A DNA stretch of 64,000 nt, from contig NC_090246.1 in the NCBI RefSeq assembly GCF_037325665.1, forward strand, positions 93,656,499 to 93,720,498, written 5' to 3'. How positions within the stretch are numbered: the stretch's first letter is position 1; every line of letters starts with the position of its first letter. The notes beneath the pieces are model-generated. The model worked only from the letters and a program-made list of their open reading frames with translations, was not told the DNA's origin and did not search any database. A program made the position numbers and the translations under genes. The stretch is from Littorina saxatilis. Taxonomy: Eukaryota > Mollusca > Gastropoda > Littorinimorpha > Littorinidae. Shown piece after piece: positions 11,901 through 21,620 of this stretch.

Positions 11901-14900
11901 GCGGTAAGTTATGTTTGTGTGTTGCGGTTAAATAAGAATCAAAAGAATCCTTTAACTTGTTCAGGACGCCTTCTGTGTAGTGTGTGTAGCTATCGAACAC
12001 AGGACCATCACACGTTCACAGGTACATGATTTTGTTTTGGAATTTAGCAAAAGTATAAAAAAAAAAAATGTATGCACCGAAAAAAATAAAAAAACAAGTC
12101 GCGTAAGGCGACATTACTACATTTAGTCGAGCTGTGGAACTCACAGAAGGCAGTGAAAGTGACGAGCCTGTTTAGCGCGGTAGCGGTTGCATTGTGCTGC
12201 ATAGCACGCTTTACTGTACCTCTCTTCGTTTTAACTTTCTGAGCGTGTTTTTAATCCAAACATATATCTATATGTTTTTGGAATCAGGAACCGACAAGGA
12301 ATAAGATGAAATTGTTTTTAAAACGATTTCGGAAATTTAATTTTAATCATAATTTTTATATTTTTAATTTTCAGAGCTTGTTTTTAATCCGAATATAACA
12401 TATTTATATGTTTTTGGAATCAGAACATGATAAAGAATAAAATAAAAGTAATTTTGGATCATTTTATAAAAAAACCATTGGAGGGGCCAATCACTAGCAA
12501 GGGGTGTGCCAGAAACACGTGGACAGGAGCATGTCTGAATTTATTTGTCCCTGAAAAAGCAAGGGTATTCACTCTTTCTTCTTCTTCTTTTTCTGCGTTC
12601 GTGGGCTGAAACTCCCACATACACTCGTGTTTTTAGCACGAGTGGAATTTTACGTGTATGACCGTTTTTTACCCCGCCATTTAGGCAGCCATACGCCGTT
12701 TTCGGAGGAAGCATGCTGGGTATTTTCGCGTTTCTATAACCCACCGAACTCTGACATGGATTACAGGATCTTTTTCGTGCGCACTTGGTCTTGTGCTTGC
12801 GTGTACACACGGGGGTGTTCGGACACCGAGGAGAGTCTGCACACAAAGTTGACTCTGAGAAATAAATCTCTCGCCGAACGTGGGGACGAACTCACGCTGA
12901 CAGCGGCCAACTGGATACAAATCCAGCGCGCTACCGACTGAGCTACATCCCCGCCCATTCTCTCTTTCACAACCTTTACAAACCTGACAGAGTTATTTTT
13001 GAACGTCGTCTACATGTATTTCTTTGCTGTTGTCAATGCCTTCAGAAGTTCAAACCTGACGGACTTTGCTTGTTGGCAGTCAGATATGGGGGAAGAACAG
13101 GACAGTGAAGACAGCACTGTTCCTTATCATTGTCATTGTTAACAGTCAATTTTTACTGTGGCATCCATTGCTGAAACCAAACTTTATTTATCAGTTTGTA
13201 AGTGTTTAAATTCTGTGAGGGTGTGAATGCGTGTCTCTAAATTTGACCCTTTTCTTTAATTTTTTCTGCAGCCTGAAAGAATCAACCCAGAGGCAGGGAA
13301 TCAAGGATATGACATCAAGTCTGATGTTTGGAGCTTGGGTATAACCATGGTAAGCTGCTGTTTTCTCAATATTTTCATGAATTAACAAAATCTAAACAAC
13401 AAGATGACTGGAACAAAATTGAAAAACAAAAGAAATCGGTACTTGCCAACACAAGGACAACACAGACAAGGACAGAGTCAAATTTTTGACTGTGGAGGCT
13501 TCTTCGGGACGACAAGAAGAAGACCAAGAAGCCTCCATAGGCGAAAATGTGACGGGCGCAGTGGCGTGGTAGTAAGACGTCGCCCTCCTAATCGGGAGGT
13601 CGTGAGTTCGAATCCCGGTCGCCGCTGCCGCCTGGTGGGTTAAGAGTGGAGATTTTTCCGATCTCCCAGGTCAACTTATGTGCAGACCTGCTAGTGACTT
13701 AACTCCCTTCGTGTGTACACGCAAGCACAAGATCAAGTGCGTACGGAAAAGAACCTGTAATCCATGTCAGAGTTCGGTGGGTTACAGAAACACGAAAATA
13801 CCCAGCATGCCTCCCCCGAAATCGGCGTATGCTGCCTGAATGGCGGGGTAAAAACGGTCATACACGTAAAAATCCACTGGTGCTAAAAACATGAGTGAAC
13901 GTGGGAGTCTAAGCCCATGAACGAAGAAGAAGAAGAAGAAGGTATATCTGTCTAATTTTGTAAAAAAAATTACTGTTACTTGGATTAATCTTTCACTGTT
14001 CCAAAGTTTACCATCGAGTTCTACATGGTTCATGTTTGTGTGTGTAAATCTGTTAGTGTGTATCTATCTATATCTATATACGGCTTGTGTGTGTCTGTCT
14101 GTGTGTTCGCTATGCACGGCCAAAGTTCTCGATGGATCTGGTTCAAATTTGGTGGGCATATTCAGGTAGACCCCCGGACACAATCTGGTCGATGAAAATT
14201 TTCAACACGTGCTCTCAGCGCGCAGCGCTGAACCGATTTTGGTTTTTATGGTTTTTCTGTACATCCATTCCCAGTAACTCTTCCTTATCTTCTCCAGTGT
14301 TTTGCGCGTTTATCTCCCTTCCTTCGTGTGGCGTCAATCGCGTATGATGCGCCACTCACCCGGCAAAGCCGGCGTACGGTGCACCACTCACCCGGAAAAG
14401 CCGGGTACCCGGCTTTGCCGGGTATTCGGTTCTACTTCTTCCCGGCGAAGCCGGTACCCGGCGAAGCGGGTAATCATCTAGTATATTTATATATGTGTTA
14501 ACATCTAACTTCTGATTTGTCGGCTGCTGCCAGGCTTGTAATAGTGTGTTCTGGTCCCAAACTTAACAACCGATTAACTCAATTATTTGCAGATTGAACT
14601 GGCAACAAACGAGTTCCCATACAGTCGATGGCAGACACCGTTCGAACAAATCAAACAGGTTGTCATGGAGGATCCCCCACGATTGCCGCCAGGACGGTTT
14701 ACACCCGAGTTTGAAGATTTTGTTGTACAGTGGTGAGTATAGAGATGAAAATCCAACTTCAATTATTGAAGCTGTGTTGTGGGATGGAGAAATAAGACAG
14801 TGTGGGTATGCCCACTGGGGAGTACAGTGGTGAGTGTTGTGGGATGGAGAAATAAGACTGTGTGGGTATGCCCACTGGGGAGTACAGTGGCGAGTGTTGT

Positions 14901-16489
14901 GGGATGGAGAAATAAGACAGTGTGGGTATGCCCACTGGGGAGTACAGTGGTGAGTGTTGTGGGATGGAGAAATAAGACTGTGTGGGTATGCCCACTGGGG
15001 AGTACAGTGGTGAGTGTTGTGGGATGGAGAAATAAGACAGTGTGGGTATGCCCGCTGGGGAGTACAGTGGTGAGTGTTGTGGGATGGAGAAATAAGACTG
15101 TGTGGGTATGCCCACGGGGGAGTACAGTGGTGAGTGTTGTGAGATGGAGAAATAAGACAGTGTGGGTATGCCCACTGGGGAGTACAGTGGTGAGTGTTGT
15201 GGGATGGAGAAATAAGACAGTGTGGGTATGCCCACTGGGGAGTACAGTGGTGAGTGTTGTGGGATGGAGAAATAAGACAGTGTGGGTATGCCCACTGGGG
15301 AGTACAGTGGTGAGTGTTGTGGGATGGAGAAATAAGACAGTGTGGGTATGCCCACTGGGGAGTACAGTGGTGAGTGTTGTGGGATGGAGAAATAAGACAG
15401 TGTGGGTATGCCCACTGGGGAGTACAGTGGTGAGTGTTGTGAGATGGAGAAATAAGACAGTGTGGGTATGCCCACTGGGGAGTACAGTGGTGAGTGTTGT
15501 GGGATGGAGAAATAAGACAGTGTGGGTATGCCCACTGGGGAGTACAGTGGTGAGTGTTGTGAGATGGAGAAATAAGACAGTGTGGGTATGCCCACTGGGG
15601 AGTACAGTGGTGAGTGTTGTGGGATGGAGAAATAAGACAGTGTGGGTATGCCCACTGGGGAGTACAGTGGAACCCAGTGGGGTCTTTAAAGGTGGGTTCC
15701 ACTGTATCAGACTACACTCTTTGAAGTATAAATCTTCTAACAAGTTTGGGACCTTAATTTTTTTTTTTAAAGGAAAGAAGGATCTGTAGCCTTTAAACCA
15801 TGCCTGCAATATGACAAATTGCTATATTGGTCGTCCATGTCTGAGAAACGAATAGAGAGTAAAATCATTGCAATCAGTTCACGACAATTGGTTCATTTTT
15901 CATAGACAGGGTTCCTGCCCTTGATTGAGTAGGTTACATTAATCACCGTGTTTTGATTCATTACTCTGAATTTGGAGTGGTGTCTTGCTGCTTTAGCAAA
16001 AGAAAAGATTTCTTATTCAACTCTTCAAAATACACGTTATTGGTATTTTTGACCAAAATATGACAGCTTACACAAATCAAAGCAGTCATTGCTCTCGGAG
16101 ACCACGCTAGCGGTCGAGGTTAATGGCTGTCAACATCTGTGTCAAATGTCATGTTTTGGGAACAAAATACAGATAACATTTATGTATCAATCCATTTTAG
16201 TTGGAATTTCTGTTCTTTTTATTTGATTGAACATGCACTTTTTTGTAGTCAAGTTCAGGCACCTAAATATGAGTTTTGTGAGGTCAACACAGGGCTCAAA
16301 GAAGGGAACTCCAATGTTTAAATAATCCTTTGTTCCAGTTTACTGAAGGATTTCAAACTTCGACCCAACTACGTCCAGCTGCTGGAACACCCGTTCATCA
16401 AACGTGCCGAGACGACAGAGGTGGACATGACTGGCTACATCACCGGCGTCATAGAACGTCTCGGCCCTCTCAACGAAGGCATCCAATGA
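2963..16489 (+). CDS. MAP2K6: MAP kinase kinase, MKK3/MKK6 type (p38 pathway)
   Basis: Dual-specificity kinase expected to phosphorylate p38 MAP kinases in the cytoplasm and nucleus. Nine coding exons join in phase: 2963-3029, 7466-7523, 8197-8362, 9320-9439, 10739-10855, 11724-11903, 13272-13349, 14593-14732, 16339-16489 (1077 nt, 358 aa; human MKK3/6 are about 335-350). The start ATG opens a basic N-terminus (about residues 11-32) that fits a MAPK docking site: basic cluster GRKPNMKRK followed by a V-x-I-x-I hydrophobic patch. The Gly loop GRGAYGVV is at 75-82, ATP lysine K97, HRD aspartate D194, DFG D212, and the activation-loop sites S222 and T226 (DSIART) that MAP3Ks phosphorylate in this family. 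APE follows at 236-238. The LVDS/GCRPYMAPE context separates it from MEK1/2 and MKK4/7. Every intron is GT-AG. All key residues are present, so it looks functional. MKK3 and MKK6 arose by vertebrate duplication, so the symbol marks the shared orthologue. Confidence 0.95.
4188..4337 (+). repeat. About 145 bp direct duplication, copy 1
   Basis: The segment from 'ACACATAACTTGACATGAGG' to 'GCAGATAACCAC' recurs almost unchanged at 7583-7730, within the same intron system of the kinase gene. The only clear difference I see is a 5 bp gap near the 3' end of copy 2. Confidence 0.8.
5008..5185. mobile_element. TA-flanked miniature inverted-repeat element
   Basis: The ends are CAGTGGTACCTGCGAT and ATCGCAGGTACAACTG, imperfect inverted repeats flanked by TA on both sides. 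TA duplication and CAGT ends fit a mariner/Tc1-superfamily MITE. It is 178 bp and has no coding capacity. Confidence 0.75.
5903..6178. mobile_element. Possible MITE with GATGGCCA ends
   Basis: GAGATGGCCAAATA at the left and ATATGGCCATCC at the right are inverted to each other. The inside holds paired, inverted-looking CTCGCC / GGCGAG type words. No target duplication was resolved, so the limits are approximate. Confidence 0.4.
6224..6464 (+). repeat. 29 bp minisatellite, about 8 copies (left part)
   Basis: The unit is GTTTATTAACCACATTGCTC + AACAGTGTA (29 bp), repeated almost without change. The array is split by the MITE at 6465-7333 and continues for two more units at 7334-7387. Confidence 0.95.
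6465..7333. mobile_element. Harbinger-like MITE inside the minisatellite, with a nested element
   Basis: The ends GGCC(A)n-TAGGTGTGGTTACGGTAAC and its inverted copy (GTTACCGTAACCACACCTA...TAGGCC) are flanked by TAA at 6462-6464 and 7334-7336. That 3-bp TWA duplication is typical of PIF/Harbinger. The insertion falls within a unit of the 29 bp array. An inner element with 17-bp inverted ends TACCGTACTTTCCGGGT (6580-6596 and 7142-7158) sits inside it. Within that, a block of about 88 bp is doubled (about 6700-6787 and 6850-6939). Confidence 0.85.
7334..7387 (+). repeat. 29 bp minisatellite, right part (2 copies)
   Basis: Continuation of the 6224-6464 array after the MITE insertion; same unit, same orientation and phase. 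Confidence 0.9.
7583..7730 (+). repeat. About 145 bp direct duplication, copy 2
   Basis: Near-identical to 4188-4337 (see there). It lies between the second and third coding exons of the kinase gene. Confidence 0.8.
8708..9069 (+). mobile_element. SINE (CCCGCGGGTTAGGGGG head, AAATAAAGAAAG tail), full length
   Basis: Full-length copy running from the GC-rich head 'CCCCGCGGGTTAGGGGGAAG' through 'CGCGATATAACC' to 'AACGACGTTAAACACC' and an A-rich tail. It is flanked by a 12-bp target duplication GAGGACCATTGG at 8696-8707 and 9070-9081, so it retrotransposed as a unit. The head does not obviously look like a tRNA. It lies in a kinase-gene intron, sense orientation. Confidence 0.85.
9721..9758 (+). 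repeat. Poly-G tract
   Basis: An almost pure G-run of nearly 40 bases interrupted by two Ts. Four or more G-runs make it a likely G-quadruplex former on the plus strand, i.e. in the kinase pre-mRNA. Confidence 0.9.
10323..10684 (+). repeat. 36 bp minisatellite, 10 copies, ending about 55 bp before an exon
   Basis: The unit is GTGGTAGAAAATGACTGGTA + AGGTCACCGCCAGGCT (36 bp). Copies differ mainly at one site (CCGCC or CCTCC). Because 36 is a multiple of 3, several frames stay open through the array. The array ends about 55 bp upstream of the kinase exon at 10739, close to where a branch point would lie. Confidence 0.95.
11313..11346 (+). repeat. (CT)n microsatellite
   Basis: A pyrimidine-rich CT run in a kinase-gene intron. 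A (CA)n/(TA)n tract lies further on at about 11615-11665. Confidence 0.8.
12086..12475. repeat. Dispersed repeat of the 'CAAGTCGCGTAAGGCGA' family, partial
   Basis: It contains the phrases 'ACAAGTCGCGTAAGGCGACA', 'GAGCGTGTTTTTAATCC' and 'TATATGTTTTTGGAATCAG' (the last present twice). I recall this family as abundant in littorinid and other gastropod sequence; that is memory, not a search. No coding capacity. It supports the guess at the source organism. Confidence 0.6.
12565..12956 (-). mobile_element. tRNA-headed SINE (GTAGCTCAGTCGGTAGCGCG head)
   Basis: On the minus strand it starts with a tRNA-like promoter: A box region GTAGCTCAGTCGGTAGCGCG and B box GAGTTCGTCCC. The body holds 'CCATGTCAGAGTTCGGTGGG' and ends in a GAA-rich tail. 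The same body follows a different tRNA head at 13553. It lies in a kinase-gene intron. Confidence 0.8.
13553..13946 (+). mobile_element. tRNA-headed SINE (GAGTTCGAATCCC head), full length with (GAA)n tail
   Basis: Pol III-type head with A box region 'GTGGTAGTAAGACGTC' and B box GAGTTCGAATCCC, body as in the SINE at 12565 (opposite strand), and tail (AAG)n. It lies 0.2 kb downstream of the kinase exon 13272-13349. Not a tRNA gene: no closed acceptor stem. Confidence 0.85.
14063..14481 (+). mobile_element. Non-autonomous Helitron-like element
   Basis: The 3' end reads hairpin ACCCGGCGAAGCGGGT (14456-14471), six bases, then CTAG followed by T, the Helitron 3' signature (hairpin close to CTRR, inserted next to T). 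The 5' end has A then TC at about 14063. No target duplication is evident, as expected. Several further CCGGCAAAGCCGG hairpins fill 14358-14455. About 420 bp, non-coding, in a kinase-gene intron about 110 bp from the next exon. Confidence 0.75.
14769..15670 (+). repeat. 60 bp minisatellite carrying copies of the adjacent 5' splice site
   Basis: About 15 units of 60 bp begin about 40 bp after the kinase exon 14593-14732. Each unit contains GTACAGTGGTGAGT, identical over 14 nt to the real exon/intron junction (GTACAGTG|GTGAGT). I count 13 exact junction copies, one copy with GCGAGT (14881 line), and a last truncated unit. Internal variants are few (AAGACAG/AAGACTG, GGGATGG/GAGATGG), so the array is young. 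Long open frames across it come from the unit being a multiple of 3. Confidence 0.95.
15665..15704. mobile_element. 40 bp miniature element, TA-flanked
   Basis: CAGTGGAACCCA at the left and its inverted partner TGGGTTCCACTG at the right, flanked by TA on both sides. It is a very short member of the TACAGTGGAACC family and abuts the 60 bp array, whose last unit merges into it. Confidence 0.65.
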
Positions 16490-18243
16490 AGTGTGCCTGC
16501 TGTGTTAGGTTCTGTTCATCCATATGCTCGATCCAGGCATCTAGGGAAGCGTTTCATAACCTTGGGTCGTCTTGTGGTCAGCATGGGGTTTAAATTCATC
16601 TGAACGTATGACGTGTTGGCTTGAAGACTGGCTGTGCATTCACTGAAGTGAAGTATCATTCACTAGTGCTGAAGAGTGAACTGTCTGTCTATCCATGAGA
16701 ATTGTGATCAGGAAGGGATTTTGTTATATATGTGATGTATCATACTGTATTACTATTAGCGGTACATGAGCCTTAACCCCCTTTGCACAGAAGCTGCTTT
16801 TGCTGTGCAGATAGGTAGATAATGGATTTACAATTCTCTGTGATGATTTTCTAGCAGATTCAGTGGGCAGGTTCCTTTGAGGAAGGGTCAGATTGAGATG
16901 GGGAGTTGATATTCTTTTAAACCTAGACAGAAAGAGTTTTTTAAATGCTGTTTAACACTACACCAGGCAGAGTGAAAGTGAAAGAGCTAGAACAAAGAGG
17001 ATGGTTTTGTCTTTACTGCTTTCCCCACCCGTTGGTACAGTAGCTCCTTTGTTGACCTCTGGAAGACATTTATTTGTTCATGTGATTGACCACAGCAGAC
17101 AATGTTTTGACATGGCCTGGGTTAGCTTCCTGCGTTAATGTAGCGTTTGTTTCTGCTACCCTTTTTTAACAGCTCGCTCATCATTCCATAAAATGCTGGG
17201 TGACGTTGATTGTGTATAGTGTTGTCATTTCTGAATTGAGTTCATCCACAAATATGTTTTTTTGTTTTGTTACAATGTTCTAGACATATCTATAATTTGT
17301 TTCCAACTCTCCTTCCCTGCTATTTAAAATTTTTGTAAAACAGTAGCGATGACTTTTTTCCCATGCCTTTCCTTTTATACACTGCATGTTGATCATGAAT
17401 ACAGTTGTTGAGCCTCCACATTGTTTATGAATCAGTAGCTAAGACAAATTGTGACTAATGATTGGGAGTTTTTAATTTGGCTCACATCTCTTGCCTTTTG
17501 TAGTAATGAACTTGTGTTTACACATCCAGATCAAGCAAAAAAAGAACTGTCAAAGAAAGTTATATTTTCCATTGCGTATAATGTTAATGGTTGAACATTT
17601 TAAATTTTTGTATCTGCACTTGAAAGTGGAAATGTAGATTTCGTAGTTTGCATGCAATTTGTCGCTCTCCAACTCCAATGACATTTTCATGTGATCAGAA
17701 ACGTCCTTAATAATTGCTGAGATTTATGTCCCTCGTGCGCAAGGGATTGTTTTTATGATGGCAGATTTCCTTGTGCCTCTTTCACACACCTGTTTCTTGA
17801 CGATTAGGATTTTTGTCCCCAGAAACACCGTTTTGATTGTAGATAGTATGAACATTATTGCTGCTATTGATACAAAGTTATATTTGACCATGTCAAGGAT
17901 TATGTTCTCTGTCCCGCAGTGGGGCACTGCGGTTATGAAATTAAAGGCCCCTCCTGTTTTTGGAACCGCAGGAGCTTTCTAGTTTGCTGTTAGGTAGATT
18001 TTTGGTTCCTCTTTCCTGTCATGCTCTCTTTTTCTTCATGAATTCTTTTCTTTTTTCTGCCTTCTTGCTCATTCACCTGTATTTTTTCCAAAAATCTCTT
18101 CTCTTGCCGCTTGTCTCGCGATTCATGTATAGTTTAATCTGTTAGTGTTCTGATGTAAGTCCAGCAGTAGATAGGTTAAGCCTATTTTAACATACTGGAA
18201 ACTGGTAATCTTCCAGTAGGTATTAATTTAGTTTTACTAAAGC

Positions 18244-18388
18244 CTGCTGGGACACAAGTAATGGGTTAGTGCATTTGTAAACAGGAATCGCTTGACAAGT
18301 GGCCCCCTTCATCCCCCCCTTCCTCGTCCTGATATGGCTCTGCGTAGTCGGCTGGACGTTAAGCAACAAATAAACAAACAAACAAATT
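18244..18388 (+). mobile_element. SINE 3' part with GTTAAGC and (AAAC)n tail
   Basis: Runs from 'AGCCTGCTGGGACACAAGTA' through 'CCTGATATGGCTCTG' and 'GGACGTTAAGC' to repeated AAAC. Same family as the minus-strand fragment at 111-215 and distantly like the 3' half of the CCCGCGGG-headed SINE. Confidence 0.6.
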
Positions 18389-19314
18389 ATGTTCTCTGTC
18401 TGTGTCGAGTTTCTCTCTTGCATGACATCTTGTTTTCTCTCTCTCCTTGCAATGCATGGTAGTAGTTTTAGGCAATAACGTGTGTGTCCGGATGCTTGGA
18501 GTGGTAAGAGCGTGAGGCAGGGAGGAATCTTAACATTTTGACCATGCTCGTGGTGTGAAAATGTGACACAACCGTAGAGTGCCAGATCCCTGAAGCTTGA
18601 GAGGACAGATTTTTGTATGATGGGTGTGTGTGGTAAATTATTTTTTATGTACATACTGCAAATACTGTGTTGAAAAAGAATATTGAATGATTAACAATGC
18701 ATTACAATGTACCTCAGAGAATCTTACATACATGGACTGGAAAAAAAATTGAAGGAAAGGATCATCTTGTTATCATTACTCTCCTGTTTGCTTTTGTTGT
18801 AATGTTATTTATTGCATGTCATTGACCCCACCTTATGGTGGTTGGAATTTGGCACTCCTTCGAGTAGCTTTTTGTTATCAAAGGGTGGTGTTGTCAGATT
18901 GTTGTTATCATAGGTTTGGACAAGGAGGGTATGTCAGTTCAGTTCCGATACCAATTTTTATGCCTTATTTACACATTAGATTATGACGTGAGTGTGATCT
19001 CACCGATAATGACTTGACAAAGGGGTTTTATGTCCTGAGAAACCTTTCTTTTCTCACAGTTAGGAAGTAGCAGGATTTGTGTAATTCCTGTATATGTGGT
19101 GGAATAACGTTATCATGCTGCAGAGTGAAGATGACTTGAACTTAGGCTGATTCATAAATTCATGCATTTTTTGTTCAGTGGTACGTTCATGATATTTTGT
19201 AGAAATGTGGGTTTGTCTGGAGCAGCTGGATGGTACGCACAAGTCAATACAGACAGTTTACCAGCTTTGCAAAACATTTCACTTGCCAATGTGGAGGTAG
19301 TATCACAGAAAGTG

Positions 19315-19640
19315 CCCCCCGCGGGTTAGGGGGAGTCCCATATTGGTTGGGACGAGAAAGAATTTACCCGATGCTCCCCAGCATGTCGTAAGAGGCGACT
19401 AACGGATTCTGTTTTTCCTTTTACCCTTGTTAAGTGTTTCTTGTTTAGAATATAGTCAATGTTTGTGAAGATTTTAGTCAAGCAGTATGTAAGAAATGTT
19501 AAGTCCTTTGTACTGGAAACTTGCATTCTCCCAGTAAGGTCATATATTGTACTACGTTGCAAGCCCCTGGAGCAATTTTTTGATTAGTGCTTTTGTGAAC
19601 AAGAAACAATTGACAAGTGGCTCTATCCCATCCCCCCCTT
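19315..19640 (+). mobile_element. SINE (CCCGCGGG head), 3'-short copy with target duplication
   Basis: Starts at the GC-rich head and stops early at 'CCATCCCCCCTT' without the GTTAAACACC tail, yet is flanked by a 9-bp duplication CAGAAAGTG (19306-19314, 19641-19649). A 22-bp insert 'GTCCCATATTGG...' near the head matches a variant also seen at 63680-63700. Confidence 0.8.
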
Positions 19641-19881
19641 CAGAAAGTGGAGTCAAGGGTAGAAATAATATTGGTTTTAATCTGTGTCGACATGCATGCT
19701 TTTGGCGAGGAATTTAGTATTTTAGATTTTTACCATAATCATTAGTGTCATTGAAAAAGTTTTAAGTGTGCGATCTTAATCATATATCTACTTGCAATCA
19801 GTCTGTTTTAAAATCCTTTTTTCCGCCTCTACAAAAAATATTAGTGACAGATTGCAGTGTGGCTTTGGTAGGCAGTGAAAG

Positions 19882-20020
19882 ACGGGGGCAATGGCCTTGT
19901 GGGTAAGACACTGGCCTCCTAAGCGGAAGGTCATGGGTTCGAATCCTAGCCGCACCTGGCGGGGTAAAACGGTCATACAGGTAAAAGCCGTTGGAAGTTT
20001 AGCCCATGAACAGAGAAGGG
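19882..20020 (+). mobile_element. Short tRNA-headed SINE variant
   Basis: Contains a pol III-like head with B box GGGTTCGAATCC and then the body end 'GGGGTAAAACGGTCATACAG ... AGCCCATGAAC'. It lacks the middle of the body found in the 13553 copy. Confidence 0.65.
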
Positions 20021-20206
20021 CAGCGACTACTTTTTCTTTGAGCACTTCAACTCTGACAACTTCAGTTGTGGCAACGTCAACCCATTTTCTTTTATTCCTT
20101 TTATTATGGGATGTATTTGCTATCTCATTAATATAATGCTGAAAACGTGTTTGTTAAGATTGAACTGAATCATATAAGATGCAATGTTGATCACTTCAAT
20201 TATGGC

Positions 20207-20212
20207 AATAAA
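20207..20212 (+). terminator. Candidate poly(A) signal for the kinase gene
   Basis: AATAAA followed within 40-60 nt by a GT-rich stretch (TTTTGTGTATTTGTGTTGAG). This is the best signal before the convergent U2AF2 gene. It would give a 3.7 kb 3' UTR. Confidence 0.35.
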
Positions 20213-20888
20213 GTGATTGGAAAACGGCCACACCTGTTGTTCTTACAATGTTTTGTGTATTTGTGTTGAGTAACGAGTTCCTGATGATACATAGCCTGCG
20301 GGCATGTTTCTTAGCGATTAATTAGAATCTTAAAGAAAATTGTTTGCAATAAGTCAAATGAATTTGTACAGAAAATATTAATACAATTTATTTCTGCTTT
20401 TACTGCTAAATTGGGTGTGGAATTTAGCACTGTGGTGAGGTATCAGATACATAGAGAATACTACATGGCTTGCTGTGTTGTACTAGATTTACACGAGTTG
20501 TTTTTTTTAAATATTGAACTGTGAGCGAAAGTGAGCTTTTCAATATTTGAAAAGCAATAAGTGTAAGTGGTACGACACGTACCACAGTAAGCCATGTAGT
20601 ATTCTGTTTATCCTACAAACTGTACTTTCGTGTATTTTATTCAAAACGTCCCGCAGTCCAAATTGAAGCCTCGGTTCTAAACACACTTCCAGGGGACACA
20701 GCAGGCGCAAAAGTGTTTCCATAATGACGTTTGTCTCGGTGACTTTGGCATCATAAGCAGTGGAAAAGCAGGTCCCTGCCAGACTAGTTTGACATGACCT
20801 CATTTACATGATATACACATGTGGTTTGAATGATATTGTTACCTTACGAGTGATCTCTTTCATGTATGTAGGATTAAGTCCTATTAAC

Positions 20889-21165
20889 GACGGGCGCAGT
20901 GGTAAGACGTCGGCCTCCTAATCGGGAGGTCGTGAGTTCGAATCCCGGTCGCTGCCGCCTGGTGGGTTAAGAGTGGGGATATTTCCAATCTCCCAGGTCA
21001 ACTTATGTGCAGACCTGCTAGTGATTTAACCCCCTTCGTGTGTACATGCAAGCACAAGACCAAGTGCGCACGAAAAAGATCCTGTAATCCATGTCGGACT
21101 TCAGTGGGTTATGGAAACACGAAAATACCCAGCATGCCTACCCAATGAAAGCGGAGTGAAGCTGA
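20889..21165 (+). mobile_element. tRNA-headed SINE (GAGTTCGAATCCC head), 3'-short
   Basis: Same family as the copy at 13553-13946. It has the head, B box and the 'CCATGTCGGACTTCAGTGGG' body and stops after 'CCCAGCATGCC'. Confidence 0.8.
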
Positions 21166-21218
21166 CATGTTCTCAGAGTATATCGTCACCAAACTTGGTG
21201 AACAGGTTCTATACACAG

Positions 21219-21620
21219 GGTTCGTACAGGTCATGGAAAACCTGGAAAGTCATGGAATTTGATTTTTAATTTTCCAGGCCTGGAAAGTCTTGGAATTTCA
21301 ATTCAAGTCATGGAAAGTCATGGAATTAAAAAAAAAATAAGAAAGAAAAAAAAATAACCTTTAGCACGCCAGCGGCTATTTTCGTCGCCCAGCAAACATT
21401 ACCGATAATCTGACTGCGTAGCAAATGCTTGACTTGCTTGTGGAAGAGACACTGCGTAGAAACTGACTCAATTCAGTGCAAAGCAAGCCAGTGTCAAAAC
21501 TGGCAGTGACAAGACGTAAAAAGTTTGCGTGTTCGGAAATGGCGACCTGTGGATCTAGTCTTGGAAAATGTTATTGAGGCTCATGGAAAGTCATGGAAAA
21601 GTCATGGAATTTTGTTTCTA
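21219..21620. repeat. Dispersed repeat with 'AAAGTCATGGAATT' words
   Basis: Starts 'GGTTCGTACAGGTCATGGAA' and ends 'GTGGGGACCCTGTATACATT', with several copies of CATGGAAAGTCATGGAA at both ends and a unique middle with no such words. This looks like a DNA-transposon-type non-autonomous repeat with repeated ends. Class not resolved. Confidence 0.55.

Larger units (their letters stand above)
16490..20206 (+). other. Long putative 3' UTR / downstream region of the kinase gene
   Basis: No other gene is seen in this 3.7 kb. It is AT-rich unique-looking sequence with two SINE insertions (18244-18388, 19315-19640). It may be 3' UTR up to the poly(A) signal at 20207, or an earlier signal may be used (an ATTAAA occurs at about 17940). 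RNA data would decide. Confidence 0.4.

Noticed and set aside
12900-12956. tRNA-like sequence with A and B boxes (also at 13553, 20889, 50030, 60780)
   Set aside because: No closed cloverleaf with acceptor stem; each continues into a SINE body, so these are SINE heads, not tRNA genes.
14563-15809. Long open frames on both strands across the 60 bp array (up to 379 codons)
   Set aside because: The unit is a multiple of 3, so any stop-free unit stays open in all copies. No protein-like composition or start context.
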